64,000 nucleotides of DNA from NCBI GenBank assembly GCA_032718565.1, contig JAVGVS010000001.1, positions 682,001 to 746,000 on the forward strand, written 5' to 3'. The DNA comes from Distichodus sexfasciatus (lineage: Eukaryota > Chordata > Actinopteri > Characiformes > Distichodontidae). Positions 41,849 through 54,367 of the stretch are shown here, one piece after another. The notes under the pieces are model-generated. The model worked only from the letters and a program-made list of their open reading frames with translations. It had not been told where the DNA came from and did no database searches. The position numbers were made by a program, and so were the translations under genes. Position 1 is the first letter of the stretch. Each line of letters begins with the position of its first letter.

Positions 41849-44769
41849 CGCACTCAGATCGCGCGTCCCTCCAGCCAGAGTAAAAAAGGTGGAAAAGTTG
41901 AGAAGTGGCCGCGAACAGGTGAAGCTGCGAGCACGATTCTATTCGTTCTCATGATCCTCTGACATCATCATCAGCCAGAGCTCAGGGTCGAATAAGGGAG
42001 TTGTGTTTGCTTTGGACCACGGAGAGGAGAAAAAACTTCGTTTTTGGAGAAGAGAAAAACAGAAAGAAAAAAAAAACAGCCCTACTCCTTCTTTTATTAA
42101 ATCCAGATCAAGCCCCTTTCATTCTGCTGGTAGTGTTATGGAAACACAGGCTGCTGGAGACGAACAGAATAAACAGCCATTCTCTGTCTTATATTCATTA
42201 ATAGTAGGGATGAGGGACTTGAGGGAGGAGAGAATGGGGGAGAAGATAAACAATTACTCCTGATGAACGTAAGTGCTGATTCTCTAGCCTGTGTTTCTTA
42301 CATTTCCCTTTTGTTTATGCCCATTTTAAACATGCAAGTCATTAAGAACAGTTCTAATGATAGGTTGGCAAGTGCCAAGAAAACAGTTGCAGGGATACTG
42401 GAATCTGAGGAAAGGAGTTGGAAAGAAAACAAAAGGAAAAACAACAGCTAATCAACCAAAGTAACCATTCTGTAGCAATATTTCCATCACTTATTATTTA
42501 TTTATTTATATATTTATTTGTTTATTTATTTTATATAATCAACTTTTCTATGGGTCAGAGTCATTTGGGATCAGTTTTACTACTCATTTATAATGGCAGC
42601 AGTCAAGGAAAAAAGGAAAACAAAAGAAAACAATAGTAACTATCAAATTAAAGCAAAGCAAATGAATATTTTGAAGCACTAATCTGTAATTAGACCAAAG
42701 TAAAAGTGCCAACTTGTTCAGGAACTATTTTTCAGTTTTATTTATATTACTTTTATTATTCAACAAAGTAAGTTGCTTTATGTTATTCAATATATTATTC
42801 TCTCTGTCTCTGTCTCTGTCTGTCTCTCTCTCTTATAGATGCAGCCTTTACACGTTATACTATACAGGGTTCACTTTAAAATCAGTGTGAGAGAAAGCTT
42901 ATGTTTTGAGGGATATTATAGGCTGTGGTTTTTTGACAGGCCATTCTGCCTTCCTATATGTCAGTGACACTTTATTAAATCTGCATTTTATAGCCAGGTT
43001 TCTCAGTGTGTGAGTAGTATTGATTGCTACATTCAGTGGTGTGGCTAAGAGTTAAAGATTCAGCAGTGTTTTTCTAAGGAAAAGTTCTTAACATGGACAT
43101 ATGTATTTCTCTCTACGAGCTTGTTTTTAGATATTACTTTCCTTTCTGATTTAAAAAGTTTTTGGAGGCCGACAGTTCAGAACCGACACATTTGTAAATG
43201 TTATAAGCAGATTTAAAAAGTTCAAAAGTGCTCATGTTTTTTGGAGAACATAGTGTCAGGGTCTTGTAGACACAGATTATAGTTTCTTCTTTCAATACTA
43301 GCTGTTGTATCTGTAACTGATTTAAACTACAATGAAACAGCCTTTGTTCTGTTTTAATTGGGGCTAATTATCCCTATTGTGATATTTCTTCTGTTAGAAA
43401 ATGAATACCAGTACAGTCTGTGCTCTTGCACAGTAGAACTAATGGGGGGAGGTTTAAAGGTTATAGTAATGTATTCCCCCAAACAGTACTGTGCCTCAAC
43501 AGTAGTTCTCTCCAGCAGTAGCATGGTCCTTTCTCATGCTCTTGGTCAAACTGAGCGTTTTCCAAAGCACTGAAGGAATTTCCACCAATCATGTAAATAA
43601 ACATAGACTGGCATTTTCTGATGATCACGCTACTTCGATATGCGCCATTTATTCTCACTAAATATAGAGACTGGCTTTAGTGCGAGAAACATGTTTCTGT
43701 TCAGCTTTTACTAAATTGTTCCATCATAGCTTTTGGAACAGCTAGTCAAGTGTTGTTGAAAAAGATACCCAAGGTAGAGCCTGGCAGCTGGTGGACTCAA
43801 GGCCACTTGTATGGCTATTAATGAACCTGAGAAAAGGGAGCACGGAGGAAAATGTGCTCCTACACTTTTCCACAGTTAACAAGCTTCCTGCATGTGACCC
43901 ATGGGTAAAGCCTGGGCTGCCCAAGCAAAGCAAGGCCATGTGGATTAGGAAGGGCTGATGTCGGAGCCATCTTGGACTGTGAAGTGACATAACGTCTAAC
44001 AAGACCCTTGCTCATCACCAGCTTGCAATACATTATACACACACACAGTCTTTCAATTGTGTCCTCTCTGATTTATTAATCTATTAGGGTCTGGAAAGGA
44101 CTTTCGAAAATCCTGGGTGTGTCTCAAGTTGAATAACAACTGCTAAATTATCTCCTAAGTTTACTTGTATAATGTTACTTATGTTCAATGGACTACAAAG
44201 CAAAATGCTGTTATTAAGCGTAAATTATGTAAGTCCTGCCGTCTTCTCCTCCCCGTTGTATGTACAATTTTTATTATTTGGTTAAACTGTTATTTGTATT
44301 TCTAATTTAAACTGGTAACAGTTTTTCCAGTTTTTCTTTGCATTCTTTGCATCCAATACAAAATAATCACTTTGACTTTAACAGTAAGTAGACCTGATGT
44401 TTTCTCACAATGCCAAAATGCTAAAGTCACCTTATTGTATCACATAAAATAATGAATGAATGAATGTGGGAGAACTATGTGAACATCCTCTCTCTCTGAA
44501 GGTGCCTGGACTTCCCTACATTGTTGGAGAGGTCTTTGATGAGCTTATGCTTGAATTGTGAAAAAGTGGACTGAGGTGTTTTTTGGGACTGTATTCTGTG
44601 AAAAGATGCTAGAACAGTCCCTAAAGTCCTAGGCAGCAAGTGCAGTACTTTAAAGAGACTTTACAAACAAAGAATCAGAATGAGACATTTAACAAGTGGT
44701 CAAGATTAGAATTAGCATAGTTTAGCATAGTAGCATAGATTGGAAGTCATTGAGAGAGAAAGTCATTTG

Positions 44770-44957
44770 AGCTACCACAGCTCAGCCCACAGTGCATCAC
44801 AACAAAATGTGACCTCTGCATTTGACCCGTCCGTGAAGGAGCACAGGGCAGCTAACCCAGGCGGTGCCTGGGAGCAGTGCTGGGATGGTACCTTGCTCAT
44901 AGTACCTCACTGAAGTAACTTTACTGAGTCTGGAACTCCAGACTGGCGACCTGTGGG
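44770..44957 (-). mobile_element. tRNA-derived SINE, second family, copy 4
   Basis: ACAAAATGTGACCTCTGCAT, TTGACCCGTCCGTGAAGGAG, GTGCCTGGGAGCAGTGCTGG and CTTGCTCATAGTACCTC are the reverse complement of the family body. It abuts copy 5 head to head. Confidence 0.7.
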
Positions 44958-45205
44958 GTGAGTTAGTGGGCGTAACAGTGGAGTGTTCACCCTGTGATCA
45001 GAAATTCGCAGGTTCAGATCAGGGGTTGATAAGAAGTTACCCTAGAGGTACTCATGAGCAAGGTACCATCCCCAAGCACTGCTCCTCAGTCGTGTAGCTG
45101 CCCACTGCTCCTTCACGGCTGGGTCAAATGCAGAGGTCATTTGGTTGTGGTGCATTGCTGTGCTGTAGTGTGTTCACAATAACAAAAAAATTCACTCACT
45201 TTCAG
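44958..45205 (+). mobile_element. tRNA-derived SINE, second family, copy 5
   Basis: GTGGGCGTAACAGTGGAGTG, TTCGCAGGTTCAGATC (decayed B box), TACTCATGAGCAAGGTACCA and GGGTCAAATGCAGAGGTCAT, with the tail CAAAAAAATTCACTCACTTT. Confidence 0.75.
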
Positions 45206-45344
45206 ATCCGCAGTAGGAATGCCTAACCTTTCATACAACTACCTCAAAGTTTTGGTTTATTGGCACTAGAATTCGTTTTTTACCTCATTATTTGTATAAT
45301 GATGTATCAGTTAATAGTAATTTTTCTGCAAAAACATATATGTA

Positions 45345-45560
<216 letters not shown>

Positions 45561-46494
45561 AATGTATTATTATTGAAAAGTTCTTACCAAGAAGCCATGT
45601 CATAACATTTAAAAAAAAATTTATTGTCATAAAAATACCTTGATCAAACTACATATGGTATTGTTTTGCTATGTAAGGTCTAAATGATAAAAAATAGAAG
45701 GAAACCAACAATGACATCACTTGTAACATGGTTCCATTTTCTGTCTCTCTGTTTCTTTTTTATTACTCATTTATTCACCGATAAATATTCAAATTTATTT
45801 TGTAATGGCTGATGATATCAACATACTGATCTATTGTTTAGACTCTAATTCATAAACAAGTCTGTGCAGCCTTGGCACGTTCTAACACAGCACCCTAGGG
45901 GATGTAATGCCACTTGTCTCTGTCTGAGCCGAATAAGTATGTGTACAGAAGGTTCATTATGTAATGAGATGGTGCAAGTGTAGGAACTGCTGGAGCTCTG
46001 ACTTTCACACCTGTGAATGCTCCACAATTTTCCACAGCAGTCATCAAGTTCCCCTAAGGCTCCTTAACTATGCATTTAACTCAAATAACTGCATAGAGCC
46101 TTCAAGGACAATATGGCAATTGGCCACATCAAAGTGCCATTTACAGTTCTCGTTTTAATTCTCATACAAAGTCATTTGGCGGTTGGGCTGCATGTATAGA
46201 ATAGCTGCTCTGAGACTCCATTCTTGTCTCTGTGTCTATATAATGTAAACGCATTTTCCATTCCAGACACGAGACACACTATGCAAACAGCATGTTCGGG
46301 ATCACAAAACCTCTGAGCATGTATGCAGCCTGCTTATTTGCTCAGACGCTAACAGGATTATGCCTGCATCTTTCCAAAATGGAAATGTTTTCTTTCAAGT
46401 GCTTTTGGAAATTTCCTCTCCAAATGGATTTTGATTGTATTATGTGTATGTTGCTTGGCAACTGAAGATGAATGTGCATTAGCTAAATTGCTGA

Positions 46495-46851
46495 AATGTT
46501 CAATTTTACCTCGAGAATGTACTAAATGGCGGTGAAAGGTATTTTCACAGCTTTCAGAGAGGCCCATCTTTCAAGTGGTTGTCTCATTGCAGTAAATTAA
46601 ATGTGGCACAATGGCATGCTTTCCAGTGTTTCCACAACTCATGCTCAAATGTAAGTGAAGTGAATATAGAAAAGAATCAATTGGCATTGCAAACACCAAT
46701 AACAGAACTTGGACTGATGCGACAGCGGGCCTGGGCAATGGTTTCCGAATCCACTTTAACTGCAAAGGAGTTGAAAGAAAAACTGCAGTACTTGTCTGAA
46801 GAGGAATGGGAAGAAGTTCTGGAAGACTGTTTCTCTCAAAGTGAATGATAG
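46495..46851 (+). CDS. Unassigned open frame, possible terminal exon
   Basis: An uninterrupted frame of 118 codons ends at TGA 46849-46851. It has no ATG until 46717, so it is more likely an exon than a complete gene. A usable acceptor (TATTTTCACAG) ends at 46550; others end at 46590 and 46632. The C-terminal part looks protein-like: ELGLMRQRAWAMVSES, then a charged, helix-prone KELKEKLQYLSEEEWEEVLED. I do not recognise the family. No upstream exon was found on this strand between 42 and 46.5 kb. It could be a last exon, a decayed gene piece or chance. Confidence 0.3.
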
Positions 46852-48099
46852 ATATTCAAGATGAGATGTGCTGTGAACTGAGTGTCTAGCGCTGCTCTCT
46901 CAAACTGCCAGTGTAAACAACACAATACTCCAGTAAAATGGTAAAATACTTTGCAGTTTCAACTCTTTAACCTGGTTGCCTTAAATACTGAATGAAATGA
47001 AACTTAAATGGTATGTTAACATGATGTAGAGGTTCTGATAACTTAATGAGTTTTAATAGACTCAATGTTGCACAGAATACAAATACAATACTTTTAATAT
47101 GAAAATAACCAGTTTGCACTGTTGTATCAGTAATTATTTTGACATCTATGTATGAATCTTAAGTAAAGCTATTGTTTATCGTAACTGTAACTCTTATTCC
47201 CTTTGAGAACCATTTCAAATATTTTGTCCTGCCGTTTACACATTAAAAGGGACATCTCTATAGTGTCAGTAATGGGAGGATTCAAGATTTCAGTAACAAG
47301 TCTTTACATCTATCTTCTTTTGAGATATTCACATTCTGTCTGATTGTTATAAATTGTCTATATGACTGCTTTATGTTGTGATCTTGTGTAGTTGCAGAAT
47401 CCATGAAGTGAAAATCACTTTCTCAACAACGAGTCTTAAGTGTGATGTTGTGTAATGTATAATTTAAGTGCTTTTGTGTATCACTTATGCAATTCAAAGC
47501 TTTAAGATGAGCACCAAAACATATTATACCTGCATCTCCATAACACTTGCACTGACCTTGGGTCAGTTCTCTTCTAATTTTAATTATATTCAGCAATGTA
47601 GAAAAGGAATAAACTCTCCAGATCTGAATTCTCACTCAGAAGTCTGATGGACCCTGAAATCTTTCCATCACACCTCTTTGTGTTTCTTTTATGGTCTGTC
47701 TAGCTCCAATCTTTGTACCTTTTTATCAAAGCTTAATTCAGTGCCAGAGTGAGGGAGACTTAAACAAAGACTTGGTCCACTTGTTGAACTGGCTGCAGTC
47801 TTGTTAGAATGTTTTGTAGGCAGAATTCAGGGAAATTGTTATGAAATAAGTTCCAAGCAGCGCTTTGCCTTATTTGGCACTGTCATTTTCTCTTCAATTT
47901 CACTTGAAACCCACGTAACAGATGTTTCACAAACAAATGCTTTTTTTCACACTAATGATACAGACTCACACATGTCCACTTAGACGTTAAGCCTGCACTC
48001 CTCTGTACTCATTTCTTTATATTTATATTTATATTTATTTTTATTCTTTAGACTTCTTGTAAGGTTTTATATTTATTCTGTTTATTTATTTCTGTTTTC

Positions 48100-48190
48100 A
48101 TTTGCACAGTCTTGGGGGACATGATCAGGGTACATTCAACTACGTGTTGTACTTGTATAACAATGAATATGACAAATTAAGGGTCTTGAG
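48100..48190 (+). repeat. Possible retroelement 3' tail fragment
   Basis: TTTGCACAGTCTTGGGGGAC, TACATTCAACTACGTGTTGT, TGTATAACAATGAATATGAC, then AAATTAAGGGTCTTGAGTCTTGAA, where the final CTTGAGTCTTGAA is a 3' tail repeat. Similar to, but distinct from, the tail at 50690-50880. Confidence 0.35.
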
Positions 48191-50689
48191 TCTTGAACCT
48201 TTTACATTTTTTACTAGGGGTGTTGAAATTAATTGCATAATCGATGCATCGCAATGCAGACGTGGACGATTCTGCATCGATGCAGTGGCAGACCATAATC
48301 GATTATAACAGAGGTTTTAAACCCACGGTCCGCTGCCCCTTGTGGTCCGCGACGGCACTGCAGGTGGTCCAAGACATGCAATCCCGCTTTATTACTGAAA
48401 ACGTTTAAAAAATTATTCATTTTTCAAAACATTTCTTTATGAATAATTAGTTCATTGCAAATATCTAAAAAGTAATACAAAAAATTCTCCATCTCCCACA
48501 CTCCCTAGGACAGAAACAGTTGAAAACCACTGGATTATATCATTATGACATTGCTTGGTGATTTTCTGCCTGTGCTGCCCAAACCATACACACATACTTG
48601 CACACTTTTTTCCCTTCCTTCCACTCATAGACACTCATAGAGACATTTAGACATACACACTTACCACATTCCACTGCCTCTCAAATACACTTAAACACCT
48701 TCATTCTGCCCTCCTCAACACTCAAAACAAATAGACACACACATACACACACAAAACAACCCTCCACACACACTATCACATACCCCTACTACAACACTCC
48801 CCCCATACATACACACTTGAACACGTTCTGACTGAGACGCACTCACACACACACACATACACACTACTCTGGACCTCCCTTCACAGAGTTGTAGGTCATG
48901 TAGAGGTCCTACAAAAAGAACAGATTTATGGGATGTGAATCCACAAGAGATGGTACAAATGGGAACTATGAATTTTGCTGATTTCTCCGTAAGCATAAAG
49001 TCGTTCCCTCCGAACCTTTTACAGATGCGTACGTGAGAAAATAAAACCCCACTGCCCAAACCTCTGTTTAGCCTCCTTATTTATCAAAACGTCTCACTTG
49101 GTGTCTGTGTGTGGGTGTAAATACGGTGGGGTGGGGGTTAAACACAGCTGTTGAAGAGTCTTATCCTTAGACTGTTTCATTCTAGTGGTCACACTCGCTT
49201 TTCTCTTTCTGGGTGAAATCTGTTCATCTCACCTTAGGACGATGTTGTGCCTGCATTTTCTGTGCAAAACCGTGATGGCTATTCCATGCCATTCACATGG
49301 GGGATCAGCAGAGTTTAGAACATGTATGAGAAAGGAGGAGATCACCACGAAGGGACATGGGAAAGGAAGCAGACATCCAGTGGCTCAGAGCTAATTGCGA
49401 AAGCGAGTTCCCAGCCCCTCTGATAACACAAGGGATTAGCTGCGGGCTTCAGTAAGGGCTTCAGGGTGCTGAGTTCCCACCAAGAGCCTCTTCAGTGGTA
49501 CCACATTGCTACACCAGAACGAAACATTTACCTAAAGCCATCAACAGGTGATATGAAGTAAAGAGGGAAGAACGAGTCAAGGTAAGTGTGGATCTGGAGT
49601 GTGCTTGGAAGCAGGAATTGGCTAAATATTAAAATAAAATAAAAATACTATACATACAAAATTACATATAAAATTACTTTATACTCATAGTTGTGGATCT
49701 ATAATGTTAGCTGTGGTTAAAATAATATTTGACTGCATTCCCATAATTTTGTTTCAGTTATTTAATTAGTCAGAAGCATTAGTAAATATCAGTGCTTTTA
49801 ATAGAATGTATTGGCGTACATTTTAGGTTATATTTGACTTTACTTGAAGATAATTTCTAATATTTTATCTGTTTTCTGTCATTTTAGTCATTACATGGCT
49901 TTTTTGCTACAGGCGCTAATGTATTTCAGGAATGTTCCGTAGCTCTGCAGCTGGTCCCATGGAGTATTGCTGTCTCTAGAGATAAATTCATTCCCCGAGA
50001 AAATGTAAAAGTAGAGCAAACAAATGGCCATCTGCTATCTGAGAGGTGCTGTCAGGGAGAAAATTGAGATTTTTCTGTCACTGCGCTCACACCATGAATT
50101 ATTCACAATCAAAAGACCTGCACGATGAGCAGTCAGTCAACATGTGCATGTTTGTCTTAATATTTATAGAATTTTGTAGTAGATATGTTGATTTGTAGCA
50201 GGATAGTAGCCCACTTGGTAGTACAGTTTAAAATGTCTAGGTTTGTGTACATAATTTGAACAGTAGCATTGAACAAACAACAGAATGAAAAAATATTTTA
50301 TACTGTGATCATAAGTTAAACCTTTCATGCATCACATCAACTTGAGCAACAGCAATCAACATTCAAACATCTTCTCTCCTCATCAAATTAGTGGTTAATT
50401 CATGTTTGAAAGAGGTTAAAGAATGAACACAAAACAACCCTAGATGTAGTTTACAGTATTCTTCATAGTATATTCAAGTGTAAAAAGGAACCAGATGCAG
50501 ATATGACACCAGGTGAGCAAAATTCAAAACTGAGATCTGTAATTGTTTTCATGTGTTTCTATTTTTTGAGTGTGATGTGATTCTGGGATGATGTTTTATG
50601 TAGAAAAGAACATTACAGATAGTTACTATGAATAATAGTACTACATCTACATGTATTTTACATCTAATTTCCACTTTCAGCTTAAAATG

Positions 50690-50880
50690 TATATTTTGTG
50701 TCCTATTTATATATTGTTTATTCCATGTGCCCTACCTCAAGATTCAAGATTCTATCTGTTCTTTGTTCTCTACTTCTTGTTGCACTGTGTGAACTGGAGC
50801 CACGGCTTCTTGTCTCTCTGTATATCTGTACTATACACAGAAGAGATGACAATAAAGTTTACTTTGACTTTTGACTTTGA
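50690..50880 (+). repeat. Probable non-LTR retroelement 3' tail
   Basis: GATTCAAGATTC, TTGCACTGTGTGAACTGGAG, TCTCTGTATATCTGTACTAT, then GATGACAATAAAGTTTACTT followed by TGACTTTTGACTTTGA, a short 3' tail repeat. From general knowledge of fish repeats this layout matches the 3' end of a truncated retroelement. No reverse transcriptase is present. Confidence 0.4.
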
Positions 50881-51270
50881 TAACATTTATATGTTTTGCA
50901 ACTAGACTACCTGGAAACCTAAGTATCACAGGTTTGTTTTGGGAAAAAAATAATTGTGCTTCTTCTCAATGTCAATAAAAGTCAGGCTTCTTTATGAGGC
51001 ATAAATCATGAAATATGGGAGACTTCTCAACTTCCCAATAAAGAGGAAAGCTCTTAAAACACAATGGAGTGAGCTGCTTGGGAAAGCCAATATGTGAGCA
51101 TGTCAGGCCAATACAGATATAACGCAGATATTTGAAGAGAATCACAACTTTACCCATGCTGGAGCTTCAGCCTCATAGATACAGCAATAACAAATAGTGA
51201 AGTCATGATTTTGTAAAGTTCTTGATGAAAACCCTCTTTTTGCCTCTTCTTCACCCTAGAAGCCGGAGGA

Positions 51271-51331
51271 ATGGAGCTCCGTGGGACCTTGCTGGTGTCA
51301 CTCACTGTAATCATGAGCTTAGCATTTACAG
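51271..51331 (+). CDS. ramp1: RAMP exon 1: signal peptide
   Basis: ATG at 51271 (GGAGGAATGG context), MELRGTLLVSLTVIMSLAFT, then the donor GTAATT at 51332. Ends in phase 1. The coding length and content match the first coding exon of RAMP genes. Confidence 0.8.
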
Positions 51332-53651
51332 GTAATTACAAACATACGCTTGGAAAAGTCGGCAGGGTCGGGATGAGATCGGAAAGAAAAAGCGACTCCA
51401 AATGAGCAGAGCTTTCCTGCTTCATACAGGGCTTCTGCTGTAGGGTTTTATACCACCTAAAAATAATTGAAACCATACTGTTAATGTCATCCCCAGTGAG
51501 CAGGGAAGTCGATGGAGGGTTTTTTTTTCACTGTCTCTTCCCTTTCCTAGTAATGGACTATGATTTATACACAAAGTAATTTGTTTATAGAGGAAACAGC
51601 CTTTTGCAGACATGAAATCACTCACTGTCTATAAATCAGGCTACTATCTAATAGCTGGGGATCTTGTATAGGACATCAGGGACCATTTACGTTCCTTTCT
51701 TCCTTTGTTTGTTTATTTGTTTAGGGCTGAATGGAGCAAGGTTTTTGCCCTGTGACAGAGCCACATTTGATAATGAGATCCACAACCACTGTGTCCCTCT
51801 CTTCAGACAAAGAATGGCAGCAAGCAACTACCTGCTAGAGTGTCCGTGGCCCAGCGCTAAAGGGTGCGTGTTTTTTGTGTCCACATGTGTGCATATGTTT
51901 GGGTTGGTGGTTGTGTAGACAGGCTTTTAGGTTGAGAAGAACATCATATTTTGTCAGATTTTGCCTTCTTGTATGTGAGGATTCTTATGAGGAAAAATGC
52001 TTTTATTGAGTTCCAGAATATATTTCTAGAACAGCCAGCAAATTTGATGTTGGTGGAATTGTGTAGTAGTAGTAGTACTGGGTATTTGGGTATTTTTAGA
52101 TCCTGTAAAAGCCATATTTTTACTTTGTCATGTTCACAAGGACAATGCTTTCACAGAAAATTTCCAGAATTTCCTTAAATGTAAAAGATTTGATTTCATC
52201 TACTAAGATTATGGTCATGTTGAAATTAAATGTGTTTGTAATGTAGGATCAAATACTGTTTATTGTATTGTTCAGATCTTGGAATTATGAGAGTCACTGT
52301 AAGTATCCTACTAAGAAACCAAAGATACATGACCTGTGTGTTTTTTGTGTATAATTTGTAGAAAATATTGCCACTTTTCTAGTTCTCCCTGTCTTCCCCA
52401 TCGTTTATGTGATCATGGATGAGGTTATAAGCTCGGCTTTGGGAGGGAGAAGATGGGCTAAAAATATTCACTGACTCCTCCTGAGAGATCTATGATGTGT
52501 AGTCATGGGAAAGTCTCGGCTGACAGCTTCCCTACACTGCTTTATTTGTTACATTATGATTTTATTAATTGGAGGCACACCAAGCTGATGACGGCGCTGG
52601 TTGGATTTCCTTGCAAGACTTTTAGCTCATGTCTTGTCAAAGATCAAAGTGTTTTTGTTGAAGATCGAAGTGTTTTTAAATCAGTCCTTAGACTGATTAA
52701 TGAAACCCAACTCACATAGACAGCAGTGCTCACTGTGTCACTGTTTAGACAGGTAGAGTCCATTAATAGGCCCTTTCCCAAACTGTGTGTAAGCACATGT
52801 GTGTTCAATGTGCAACAGCCACTGGCAGGACATAATTTTCTCACTTTGTAGGGAGCCAGAGAATATTTAGAAACATATTTGAAAAATCTCAAAAGTTTTG
52901 CTACTATGATAATGGTAGGCAAAACACATGTATATAAAAACCATTTACTGCTCTCATAGATACAAAATGTGTATTTGTATAATGGTACAGGTGGTGCACC
53001 TTATTCAGTTCCTCCAGGATTTTTGAGATTGTTGTGGCCTAAAATGGCTGATTTTGTGGCAGCTTTAATAAAAATAAATTGCAATGAAAGTTGTGGTGTT
53101 TTTAGGCATTGTGTTGCAATAAAGTTGTGGGAGCAAGTCAAAGCTGCAGAAAAAATGTGTGATTATGTCCCCCTTTGTAATGATTCTTTAACAATAAATT
53201 AAAATGAAGGGAGCAAAACCACAATTCTTTTTATAAATTAATCATTTGATTATTTTGGGAGGTAAATGTGAGGCGTTTTTATCACACACGTTTCCTGCAT
53301 CTTCTAAACGTAACAAGGCAGTGAATTTGCTGGCGTATGGTTTAACGTTTTGCGGGAAACGACAAAGATTGGTCAAAAATTAAAAGATGCGGTCTCAACA
53401 TCGCAAAATCCTGGAGAGTCTGCTGATTGAGGATCCTAAAAGATAGGAAAACCTTGTGTTTGTTATATTTTTTGTGGCTTTGCAGGGACATTTTTGTTAA
53501 CTTAGCATAAGCATTTCTTGGAGAAATAGTCAAAAGTTTTGCTTAACTGAGGTTACGGTTGGGTTTAAGATCAGGCGAAGCGTTCTTTACAACTTTAAAC
53601 ATGGATCTCAAAAGGAGCACCTCATAAAGATTGCAGGAAGATATTATGTAT

Positions 53652-53695
<44 letters not shown>

Positions 53696-53963
53696 TCTCT
53701 AACACTGCTGTTATCTTTGTGCTCTTAGCTACTACATTCAGCTGGATGACTGCATGAAGAAAGTAGTCAATCGAACCTTTTGTGTTGAACCGTCCCTGAA
53801 GGACGAGATTTTCCTTGAGCTCCACCGGATCTATTTCCCTTTGTGTGGCTTCATCCAGGACCCCGGCCTGCACGTCCTGCTGCTGCTGATGCTGCCCTGC
53901 ATCATTATCACCTTTCTCATGCCCTTCCTCTGCGTGTACCTCACAGGTTCTGTTACTGTTTAA
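51271..53963 (+). CDS. ramp1: Receptor activity-modifying protein, RAMP1/3 type (whole coding span, 3 exons)
   Basis: RAMPs are type I single-pass partners of calcitonin-receptor-family GPCRs and set ligand choice (CGRP, adrenomedullin, amylin) and trafficking. Exons 51271-51331, 51725-51863 and 53729-53963 join (phases 1 and 2) to 144 aa. There is a signal peptide of about 24 residues, then an ectodomain with six cysteines (30, 43, 60, 75, 85, 106). Their spacing 13-17-15-10-21 is almost that of RAMP1 (13-17-15-10-22), whereas RAMP2 has only four. W62, an F..LH..YF..C segment (95-106), DP before the membrane, and one hydrophobic segment (about 114-138) also fit. N81-R-T is a glycosylation site. 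Odd: no basic residues after the membrane segment (ends TGSVTV). The ramp1 name rests on linkage with human-2q genes; a RAMP3 or fish-specific paralogue is not excluded. Confidence 0.83.
51725..51863 (+). CDS. ramp1: RAMP exon 2: first half of ectodomain
   Basis: The acceptor TTTGTTTAG ends at 51724; the donor GTGCGT begins at 51864. Encodes the first three cysteines and LLECPWP. Enters in phase 1 and leaves in phase 2. Confidence 0.83.
51864..53728 (+). other. ramp1: RAMP intron 2
   Basis: A 1.9-kb intron with no recognisable element until a (GT)n tract (53653-53694) that ends about 34 nt before the exon 3 acceptor. Intron 1 (51332-51724) is short and also shows nothing specific. Confidence 0.6.
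53653..53694. repeat. (GT)n microsatellite near RAMP exon 3 acceptor
   Basis: About 20 TG/GT units, followed by TCTCTAACACTGCTGTTATC and the acceptor. UG repeats this close to a 3' splice site can influence splicing in other genes. Confidence 0.95.
53729..53963 (+). CDS. ramp1: RAMP exon 3: rest of ectodomain and membrane segment
   Basis: The acceptor GTGCTCTTAG ends at 53728. Encodes YYIQLDDCMKKVVNRTFC, ELHRIYFPLC, DPG and the hydrophobic LLLLMLPCIIITFLMPFLC, stop TAA 53961-53963. A weak GTTCTG donor-like site at 53947 could extend the tail into another exon, but no downstream exon was found. Confidence 0.85.
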
Positions 53964-54367
53964 CTCAAATTGGAGATGTGGAAATACAACACTGTTGCTG
54001 GACACATTAGTGTGGTTGTTTTATTGAGTGTGTGGTAGAAAAAAAGGAAAAAAAACCATATTGGTCAGTGTGAACTGTGTAAATTGTGCACATATTGAAC
54101 AATAGAGTTGACATGTGGGCAGAAGAATGTCTATAGACTATCACCTTTCACTAATCCGATGCTCACATTTTCTTTCTTGTTACAATGGACTTAACAATCT
54201 TGCGTCCAGTATTTTGAAGATCATTTGATAAATCAGACATCTGTACGTTTTGACTGTTGACAATTTCTGTTTTCACTTATTTCACAGAGAAATTCCAAAC
54301 ATGTTGGCCTTTACGTATAAAACCGCTCCAGGTCTAATTTTTATGGACAAGCTTGTTTAGTACTCTG

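Larger units (their letters stand above)
46852..51270. other. Gene-poor spacer before the RAMP gene
   Basis: No exon recognised. Two stretches (about 48100-48180 and 50690-50880) end in AATGAATATGACAAATTAAG and GACAATAAAGTTTACTTTG. They resemble 3' tails of fish non-LTR retroelements. Near 48230-48310 are ATAATCGAT-based inverted motifs. 48590-48870 is CA-rich. Confidence 0.5.

Noticed and set aside
43860..44042. Minus-strand frames near 43.7-44.0 kb
   Set aside because: Two different frames overlap and neither has recognisable motifs or exon boundaries.
53622..54005. 127-codon minus-strand frame over RAMP exon 3
   Set aside because: Antisense shadow that also runs through the (GT)n tract as Thr-His repeats.
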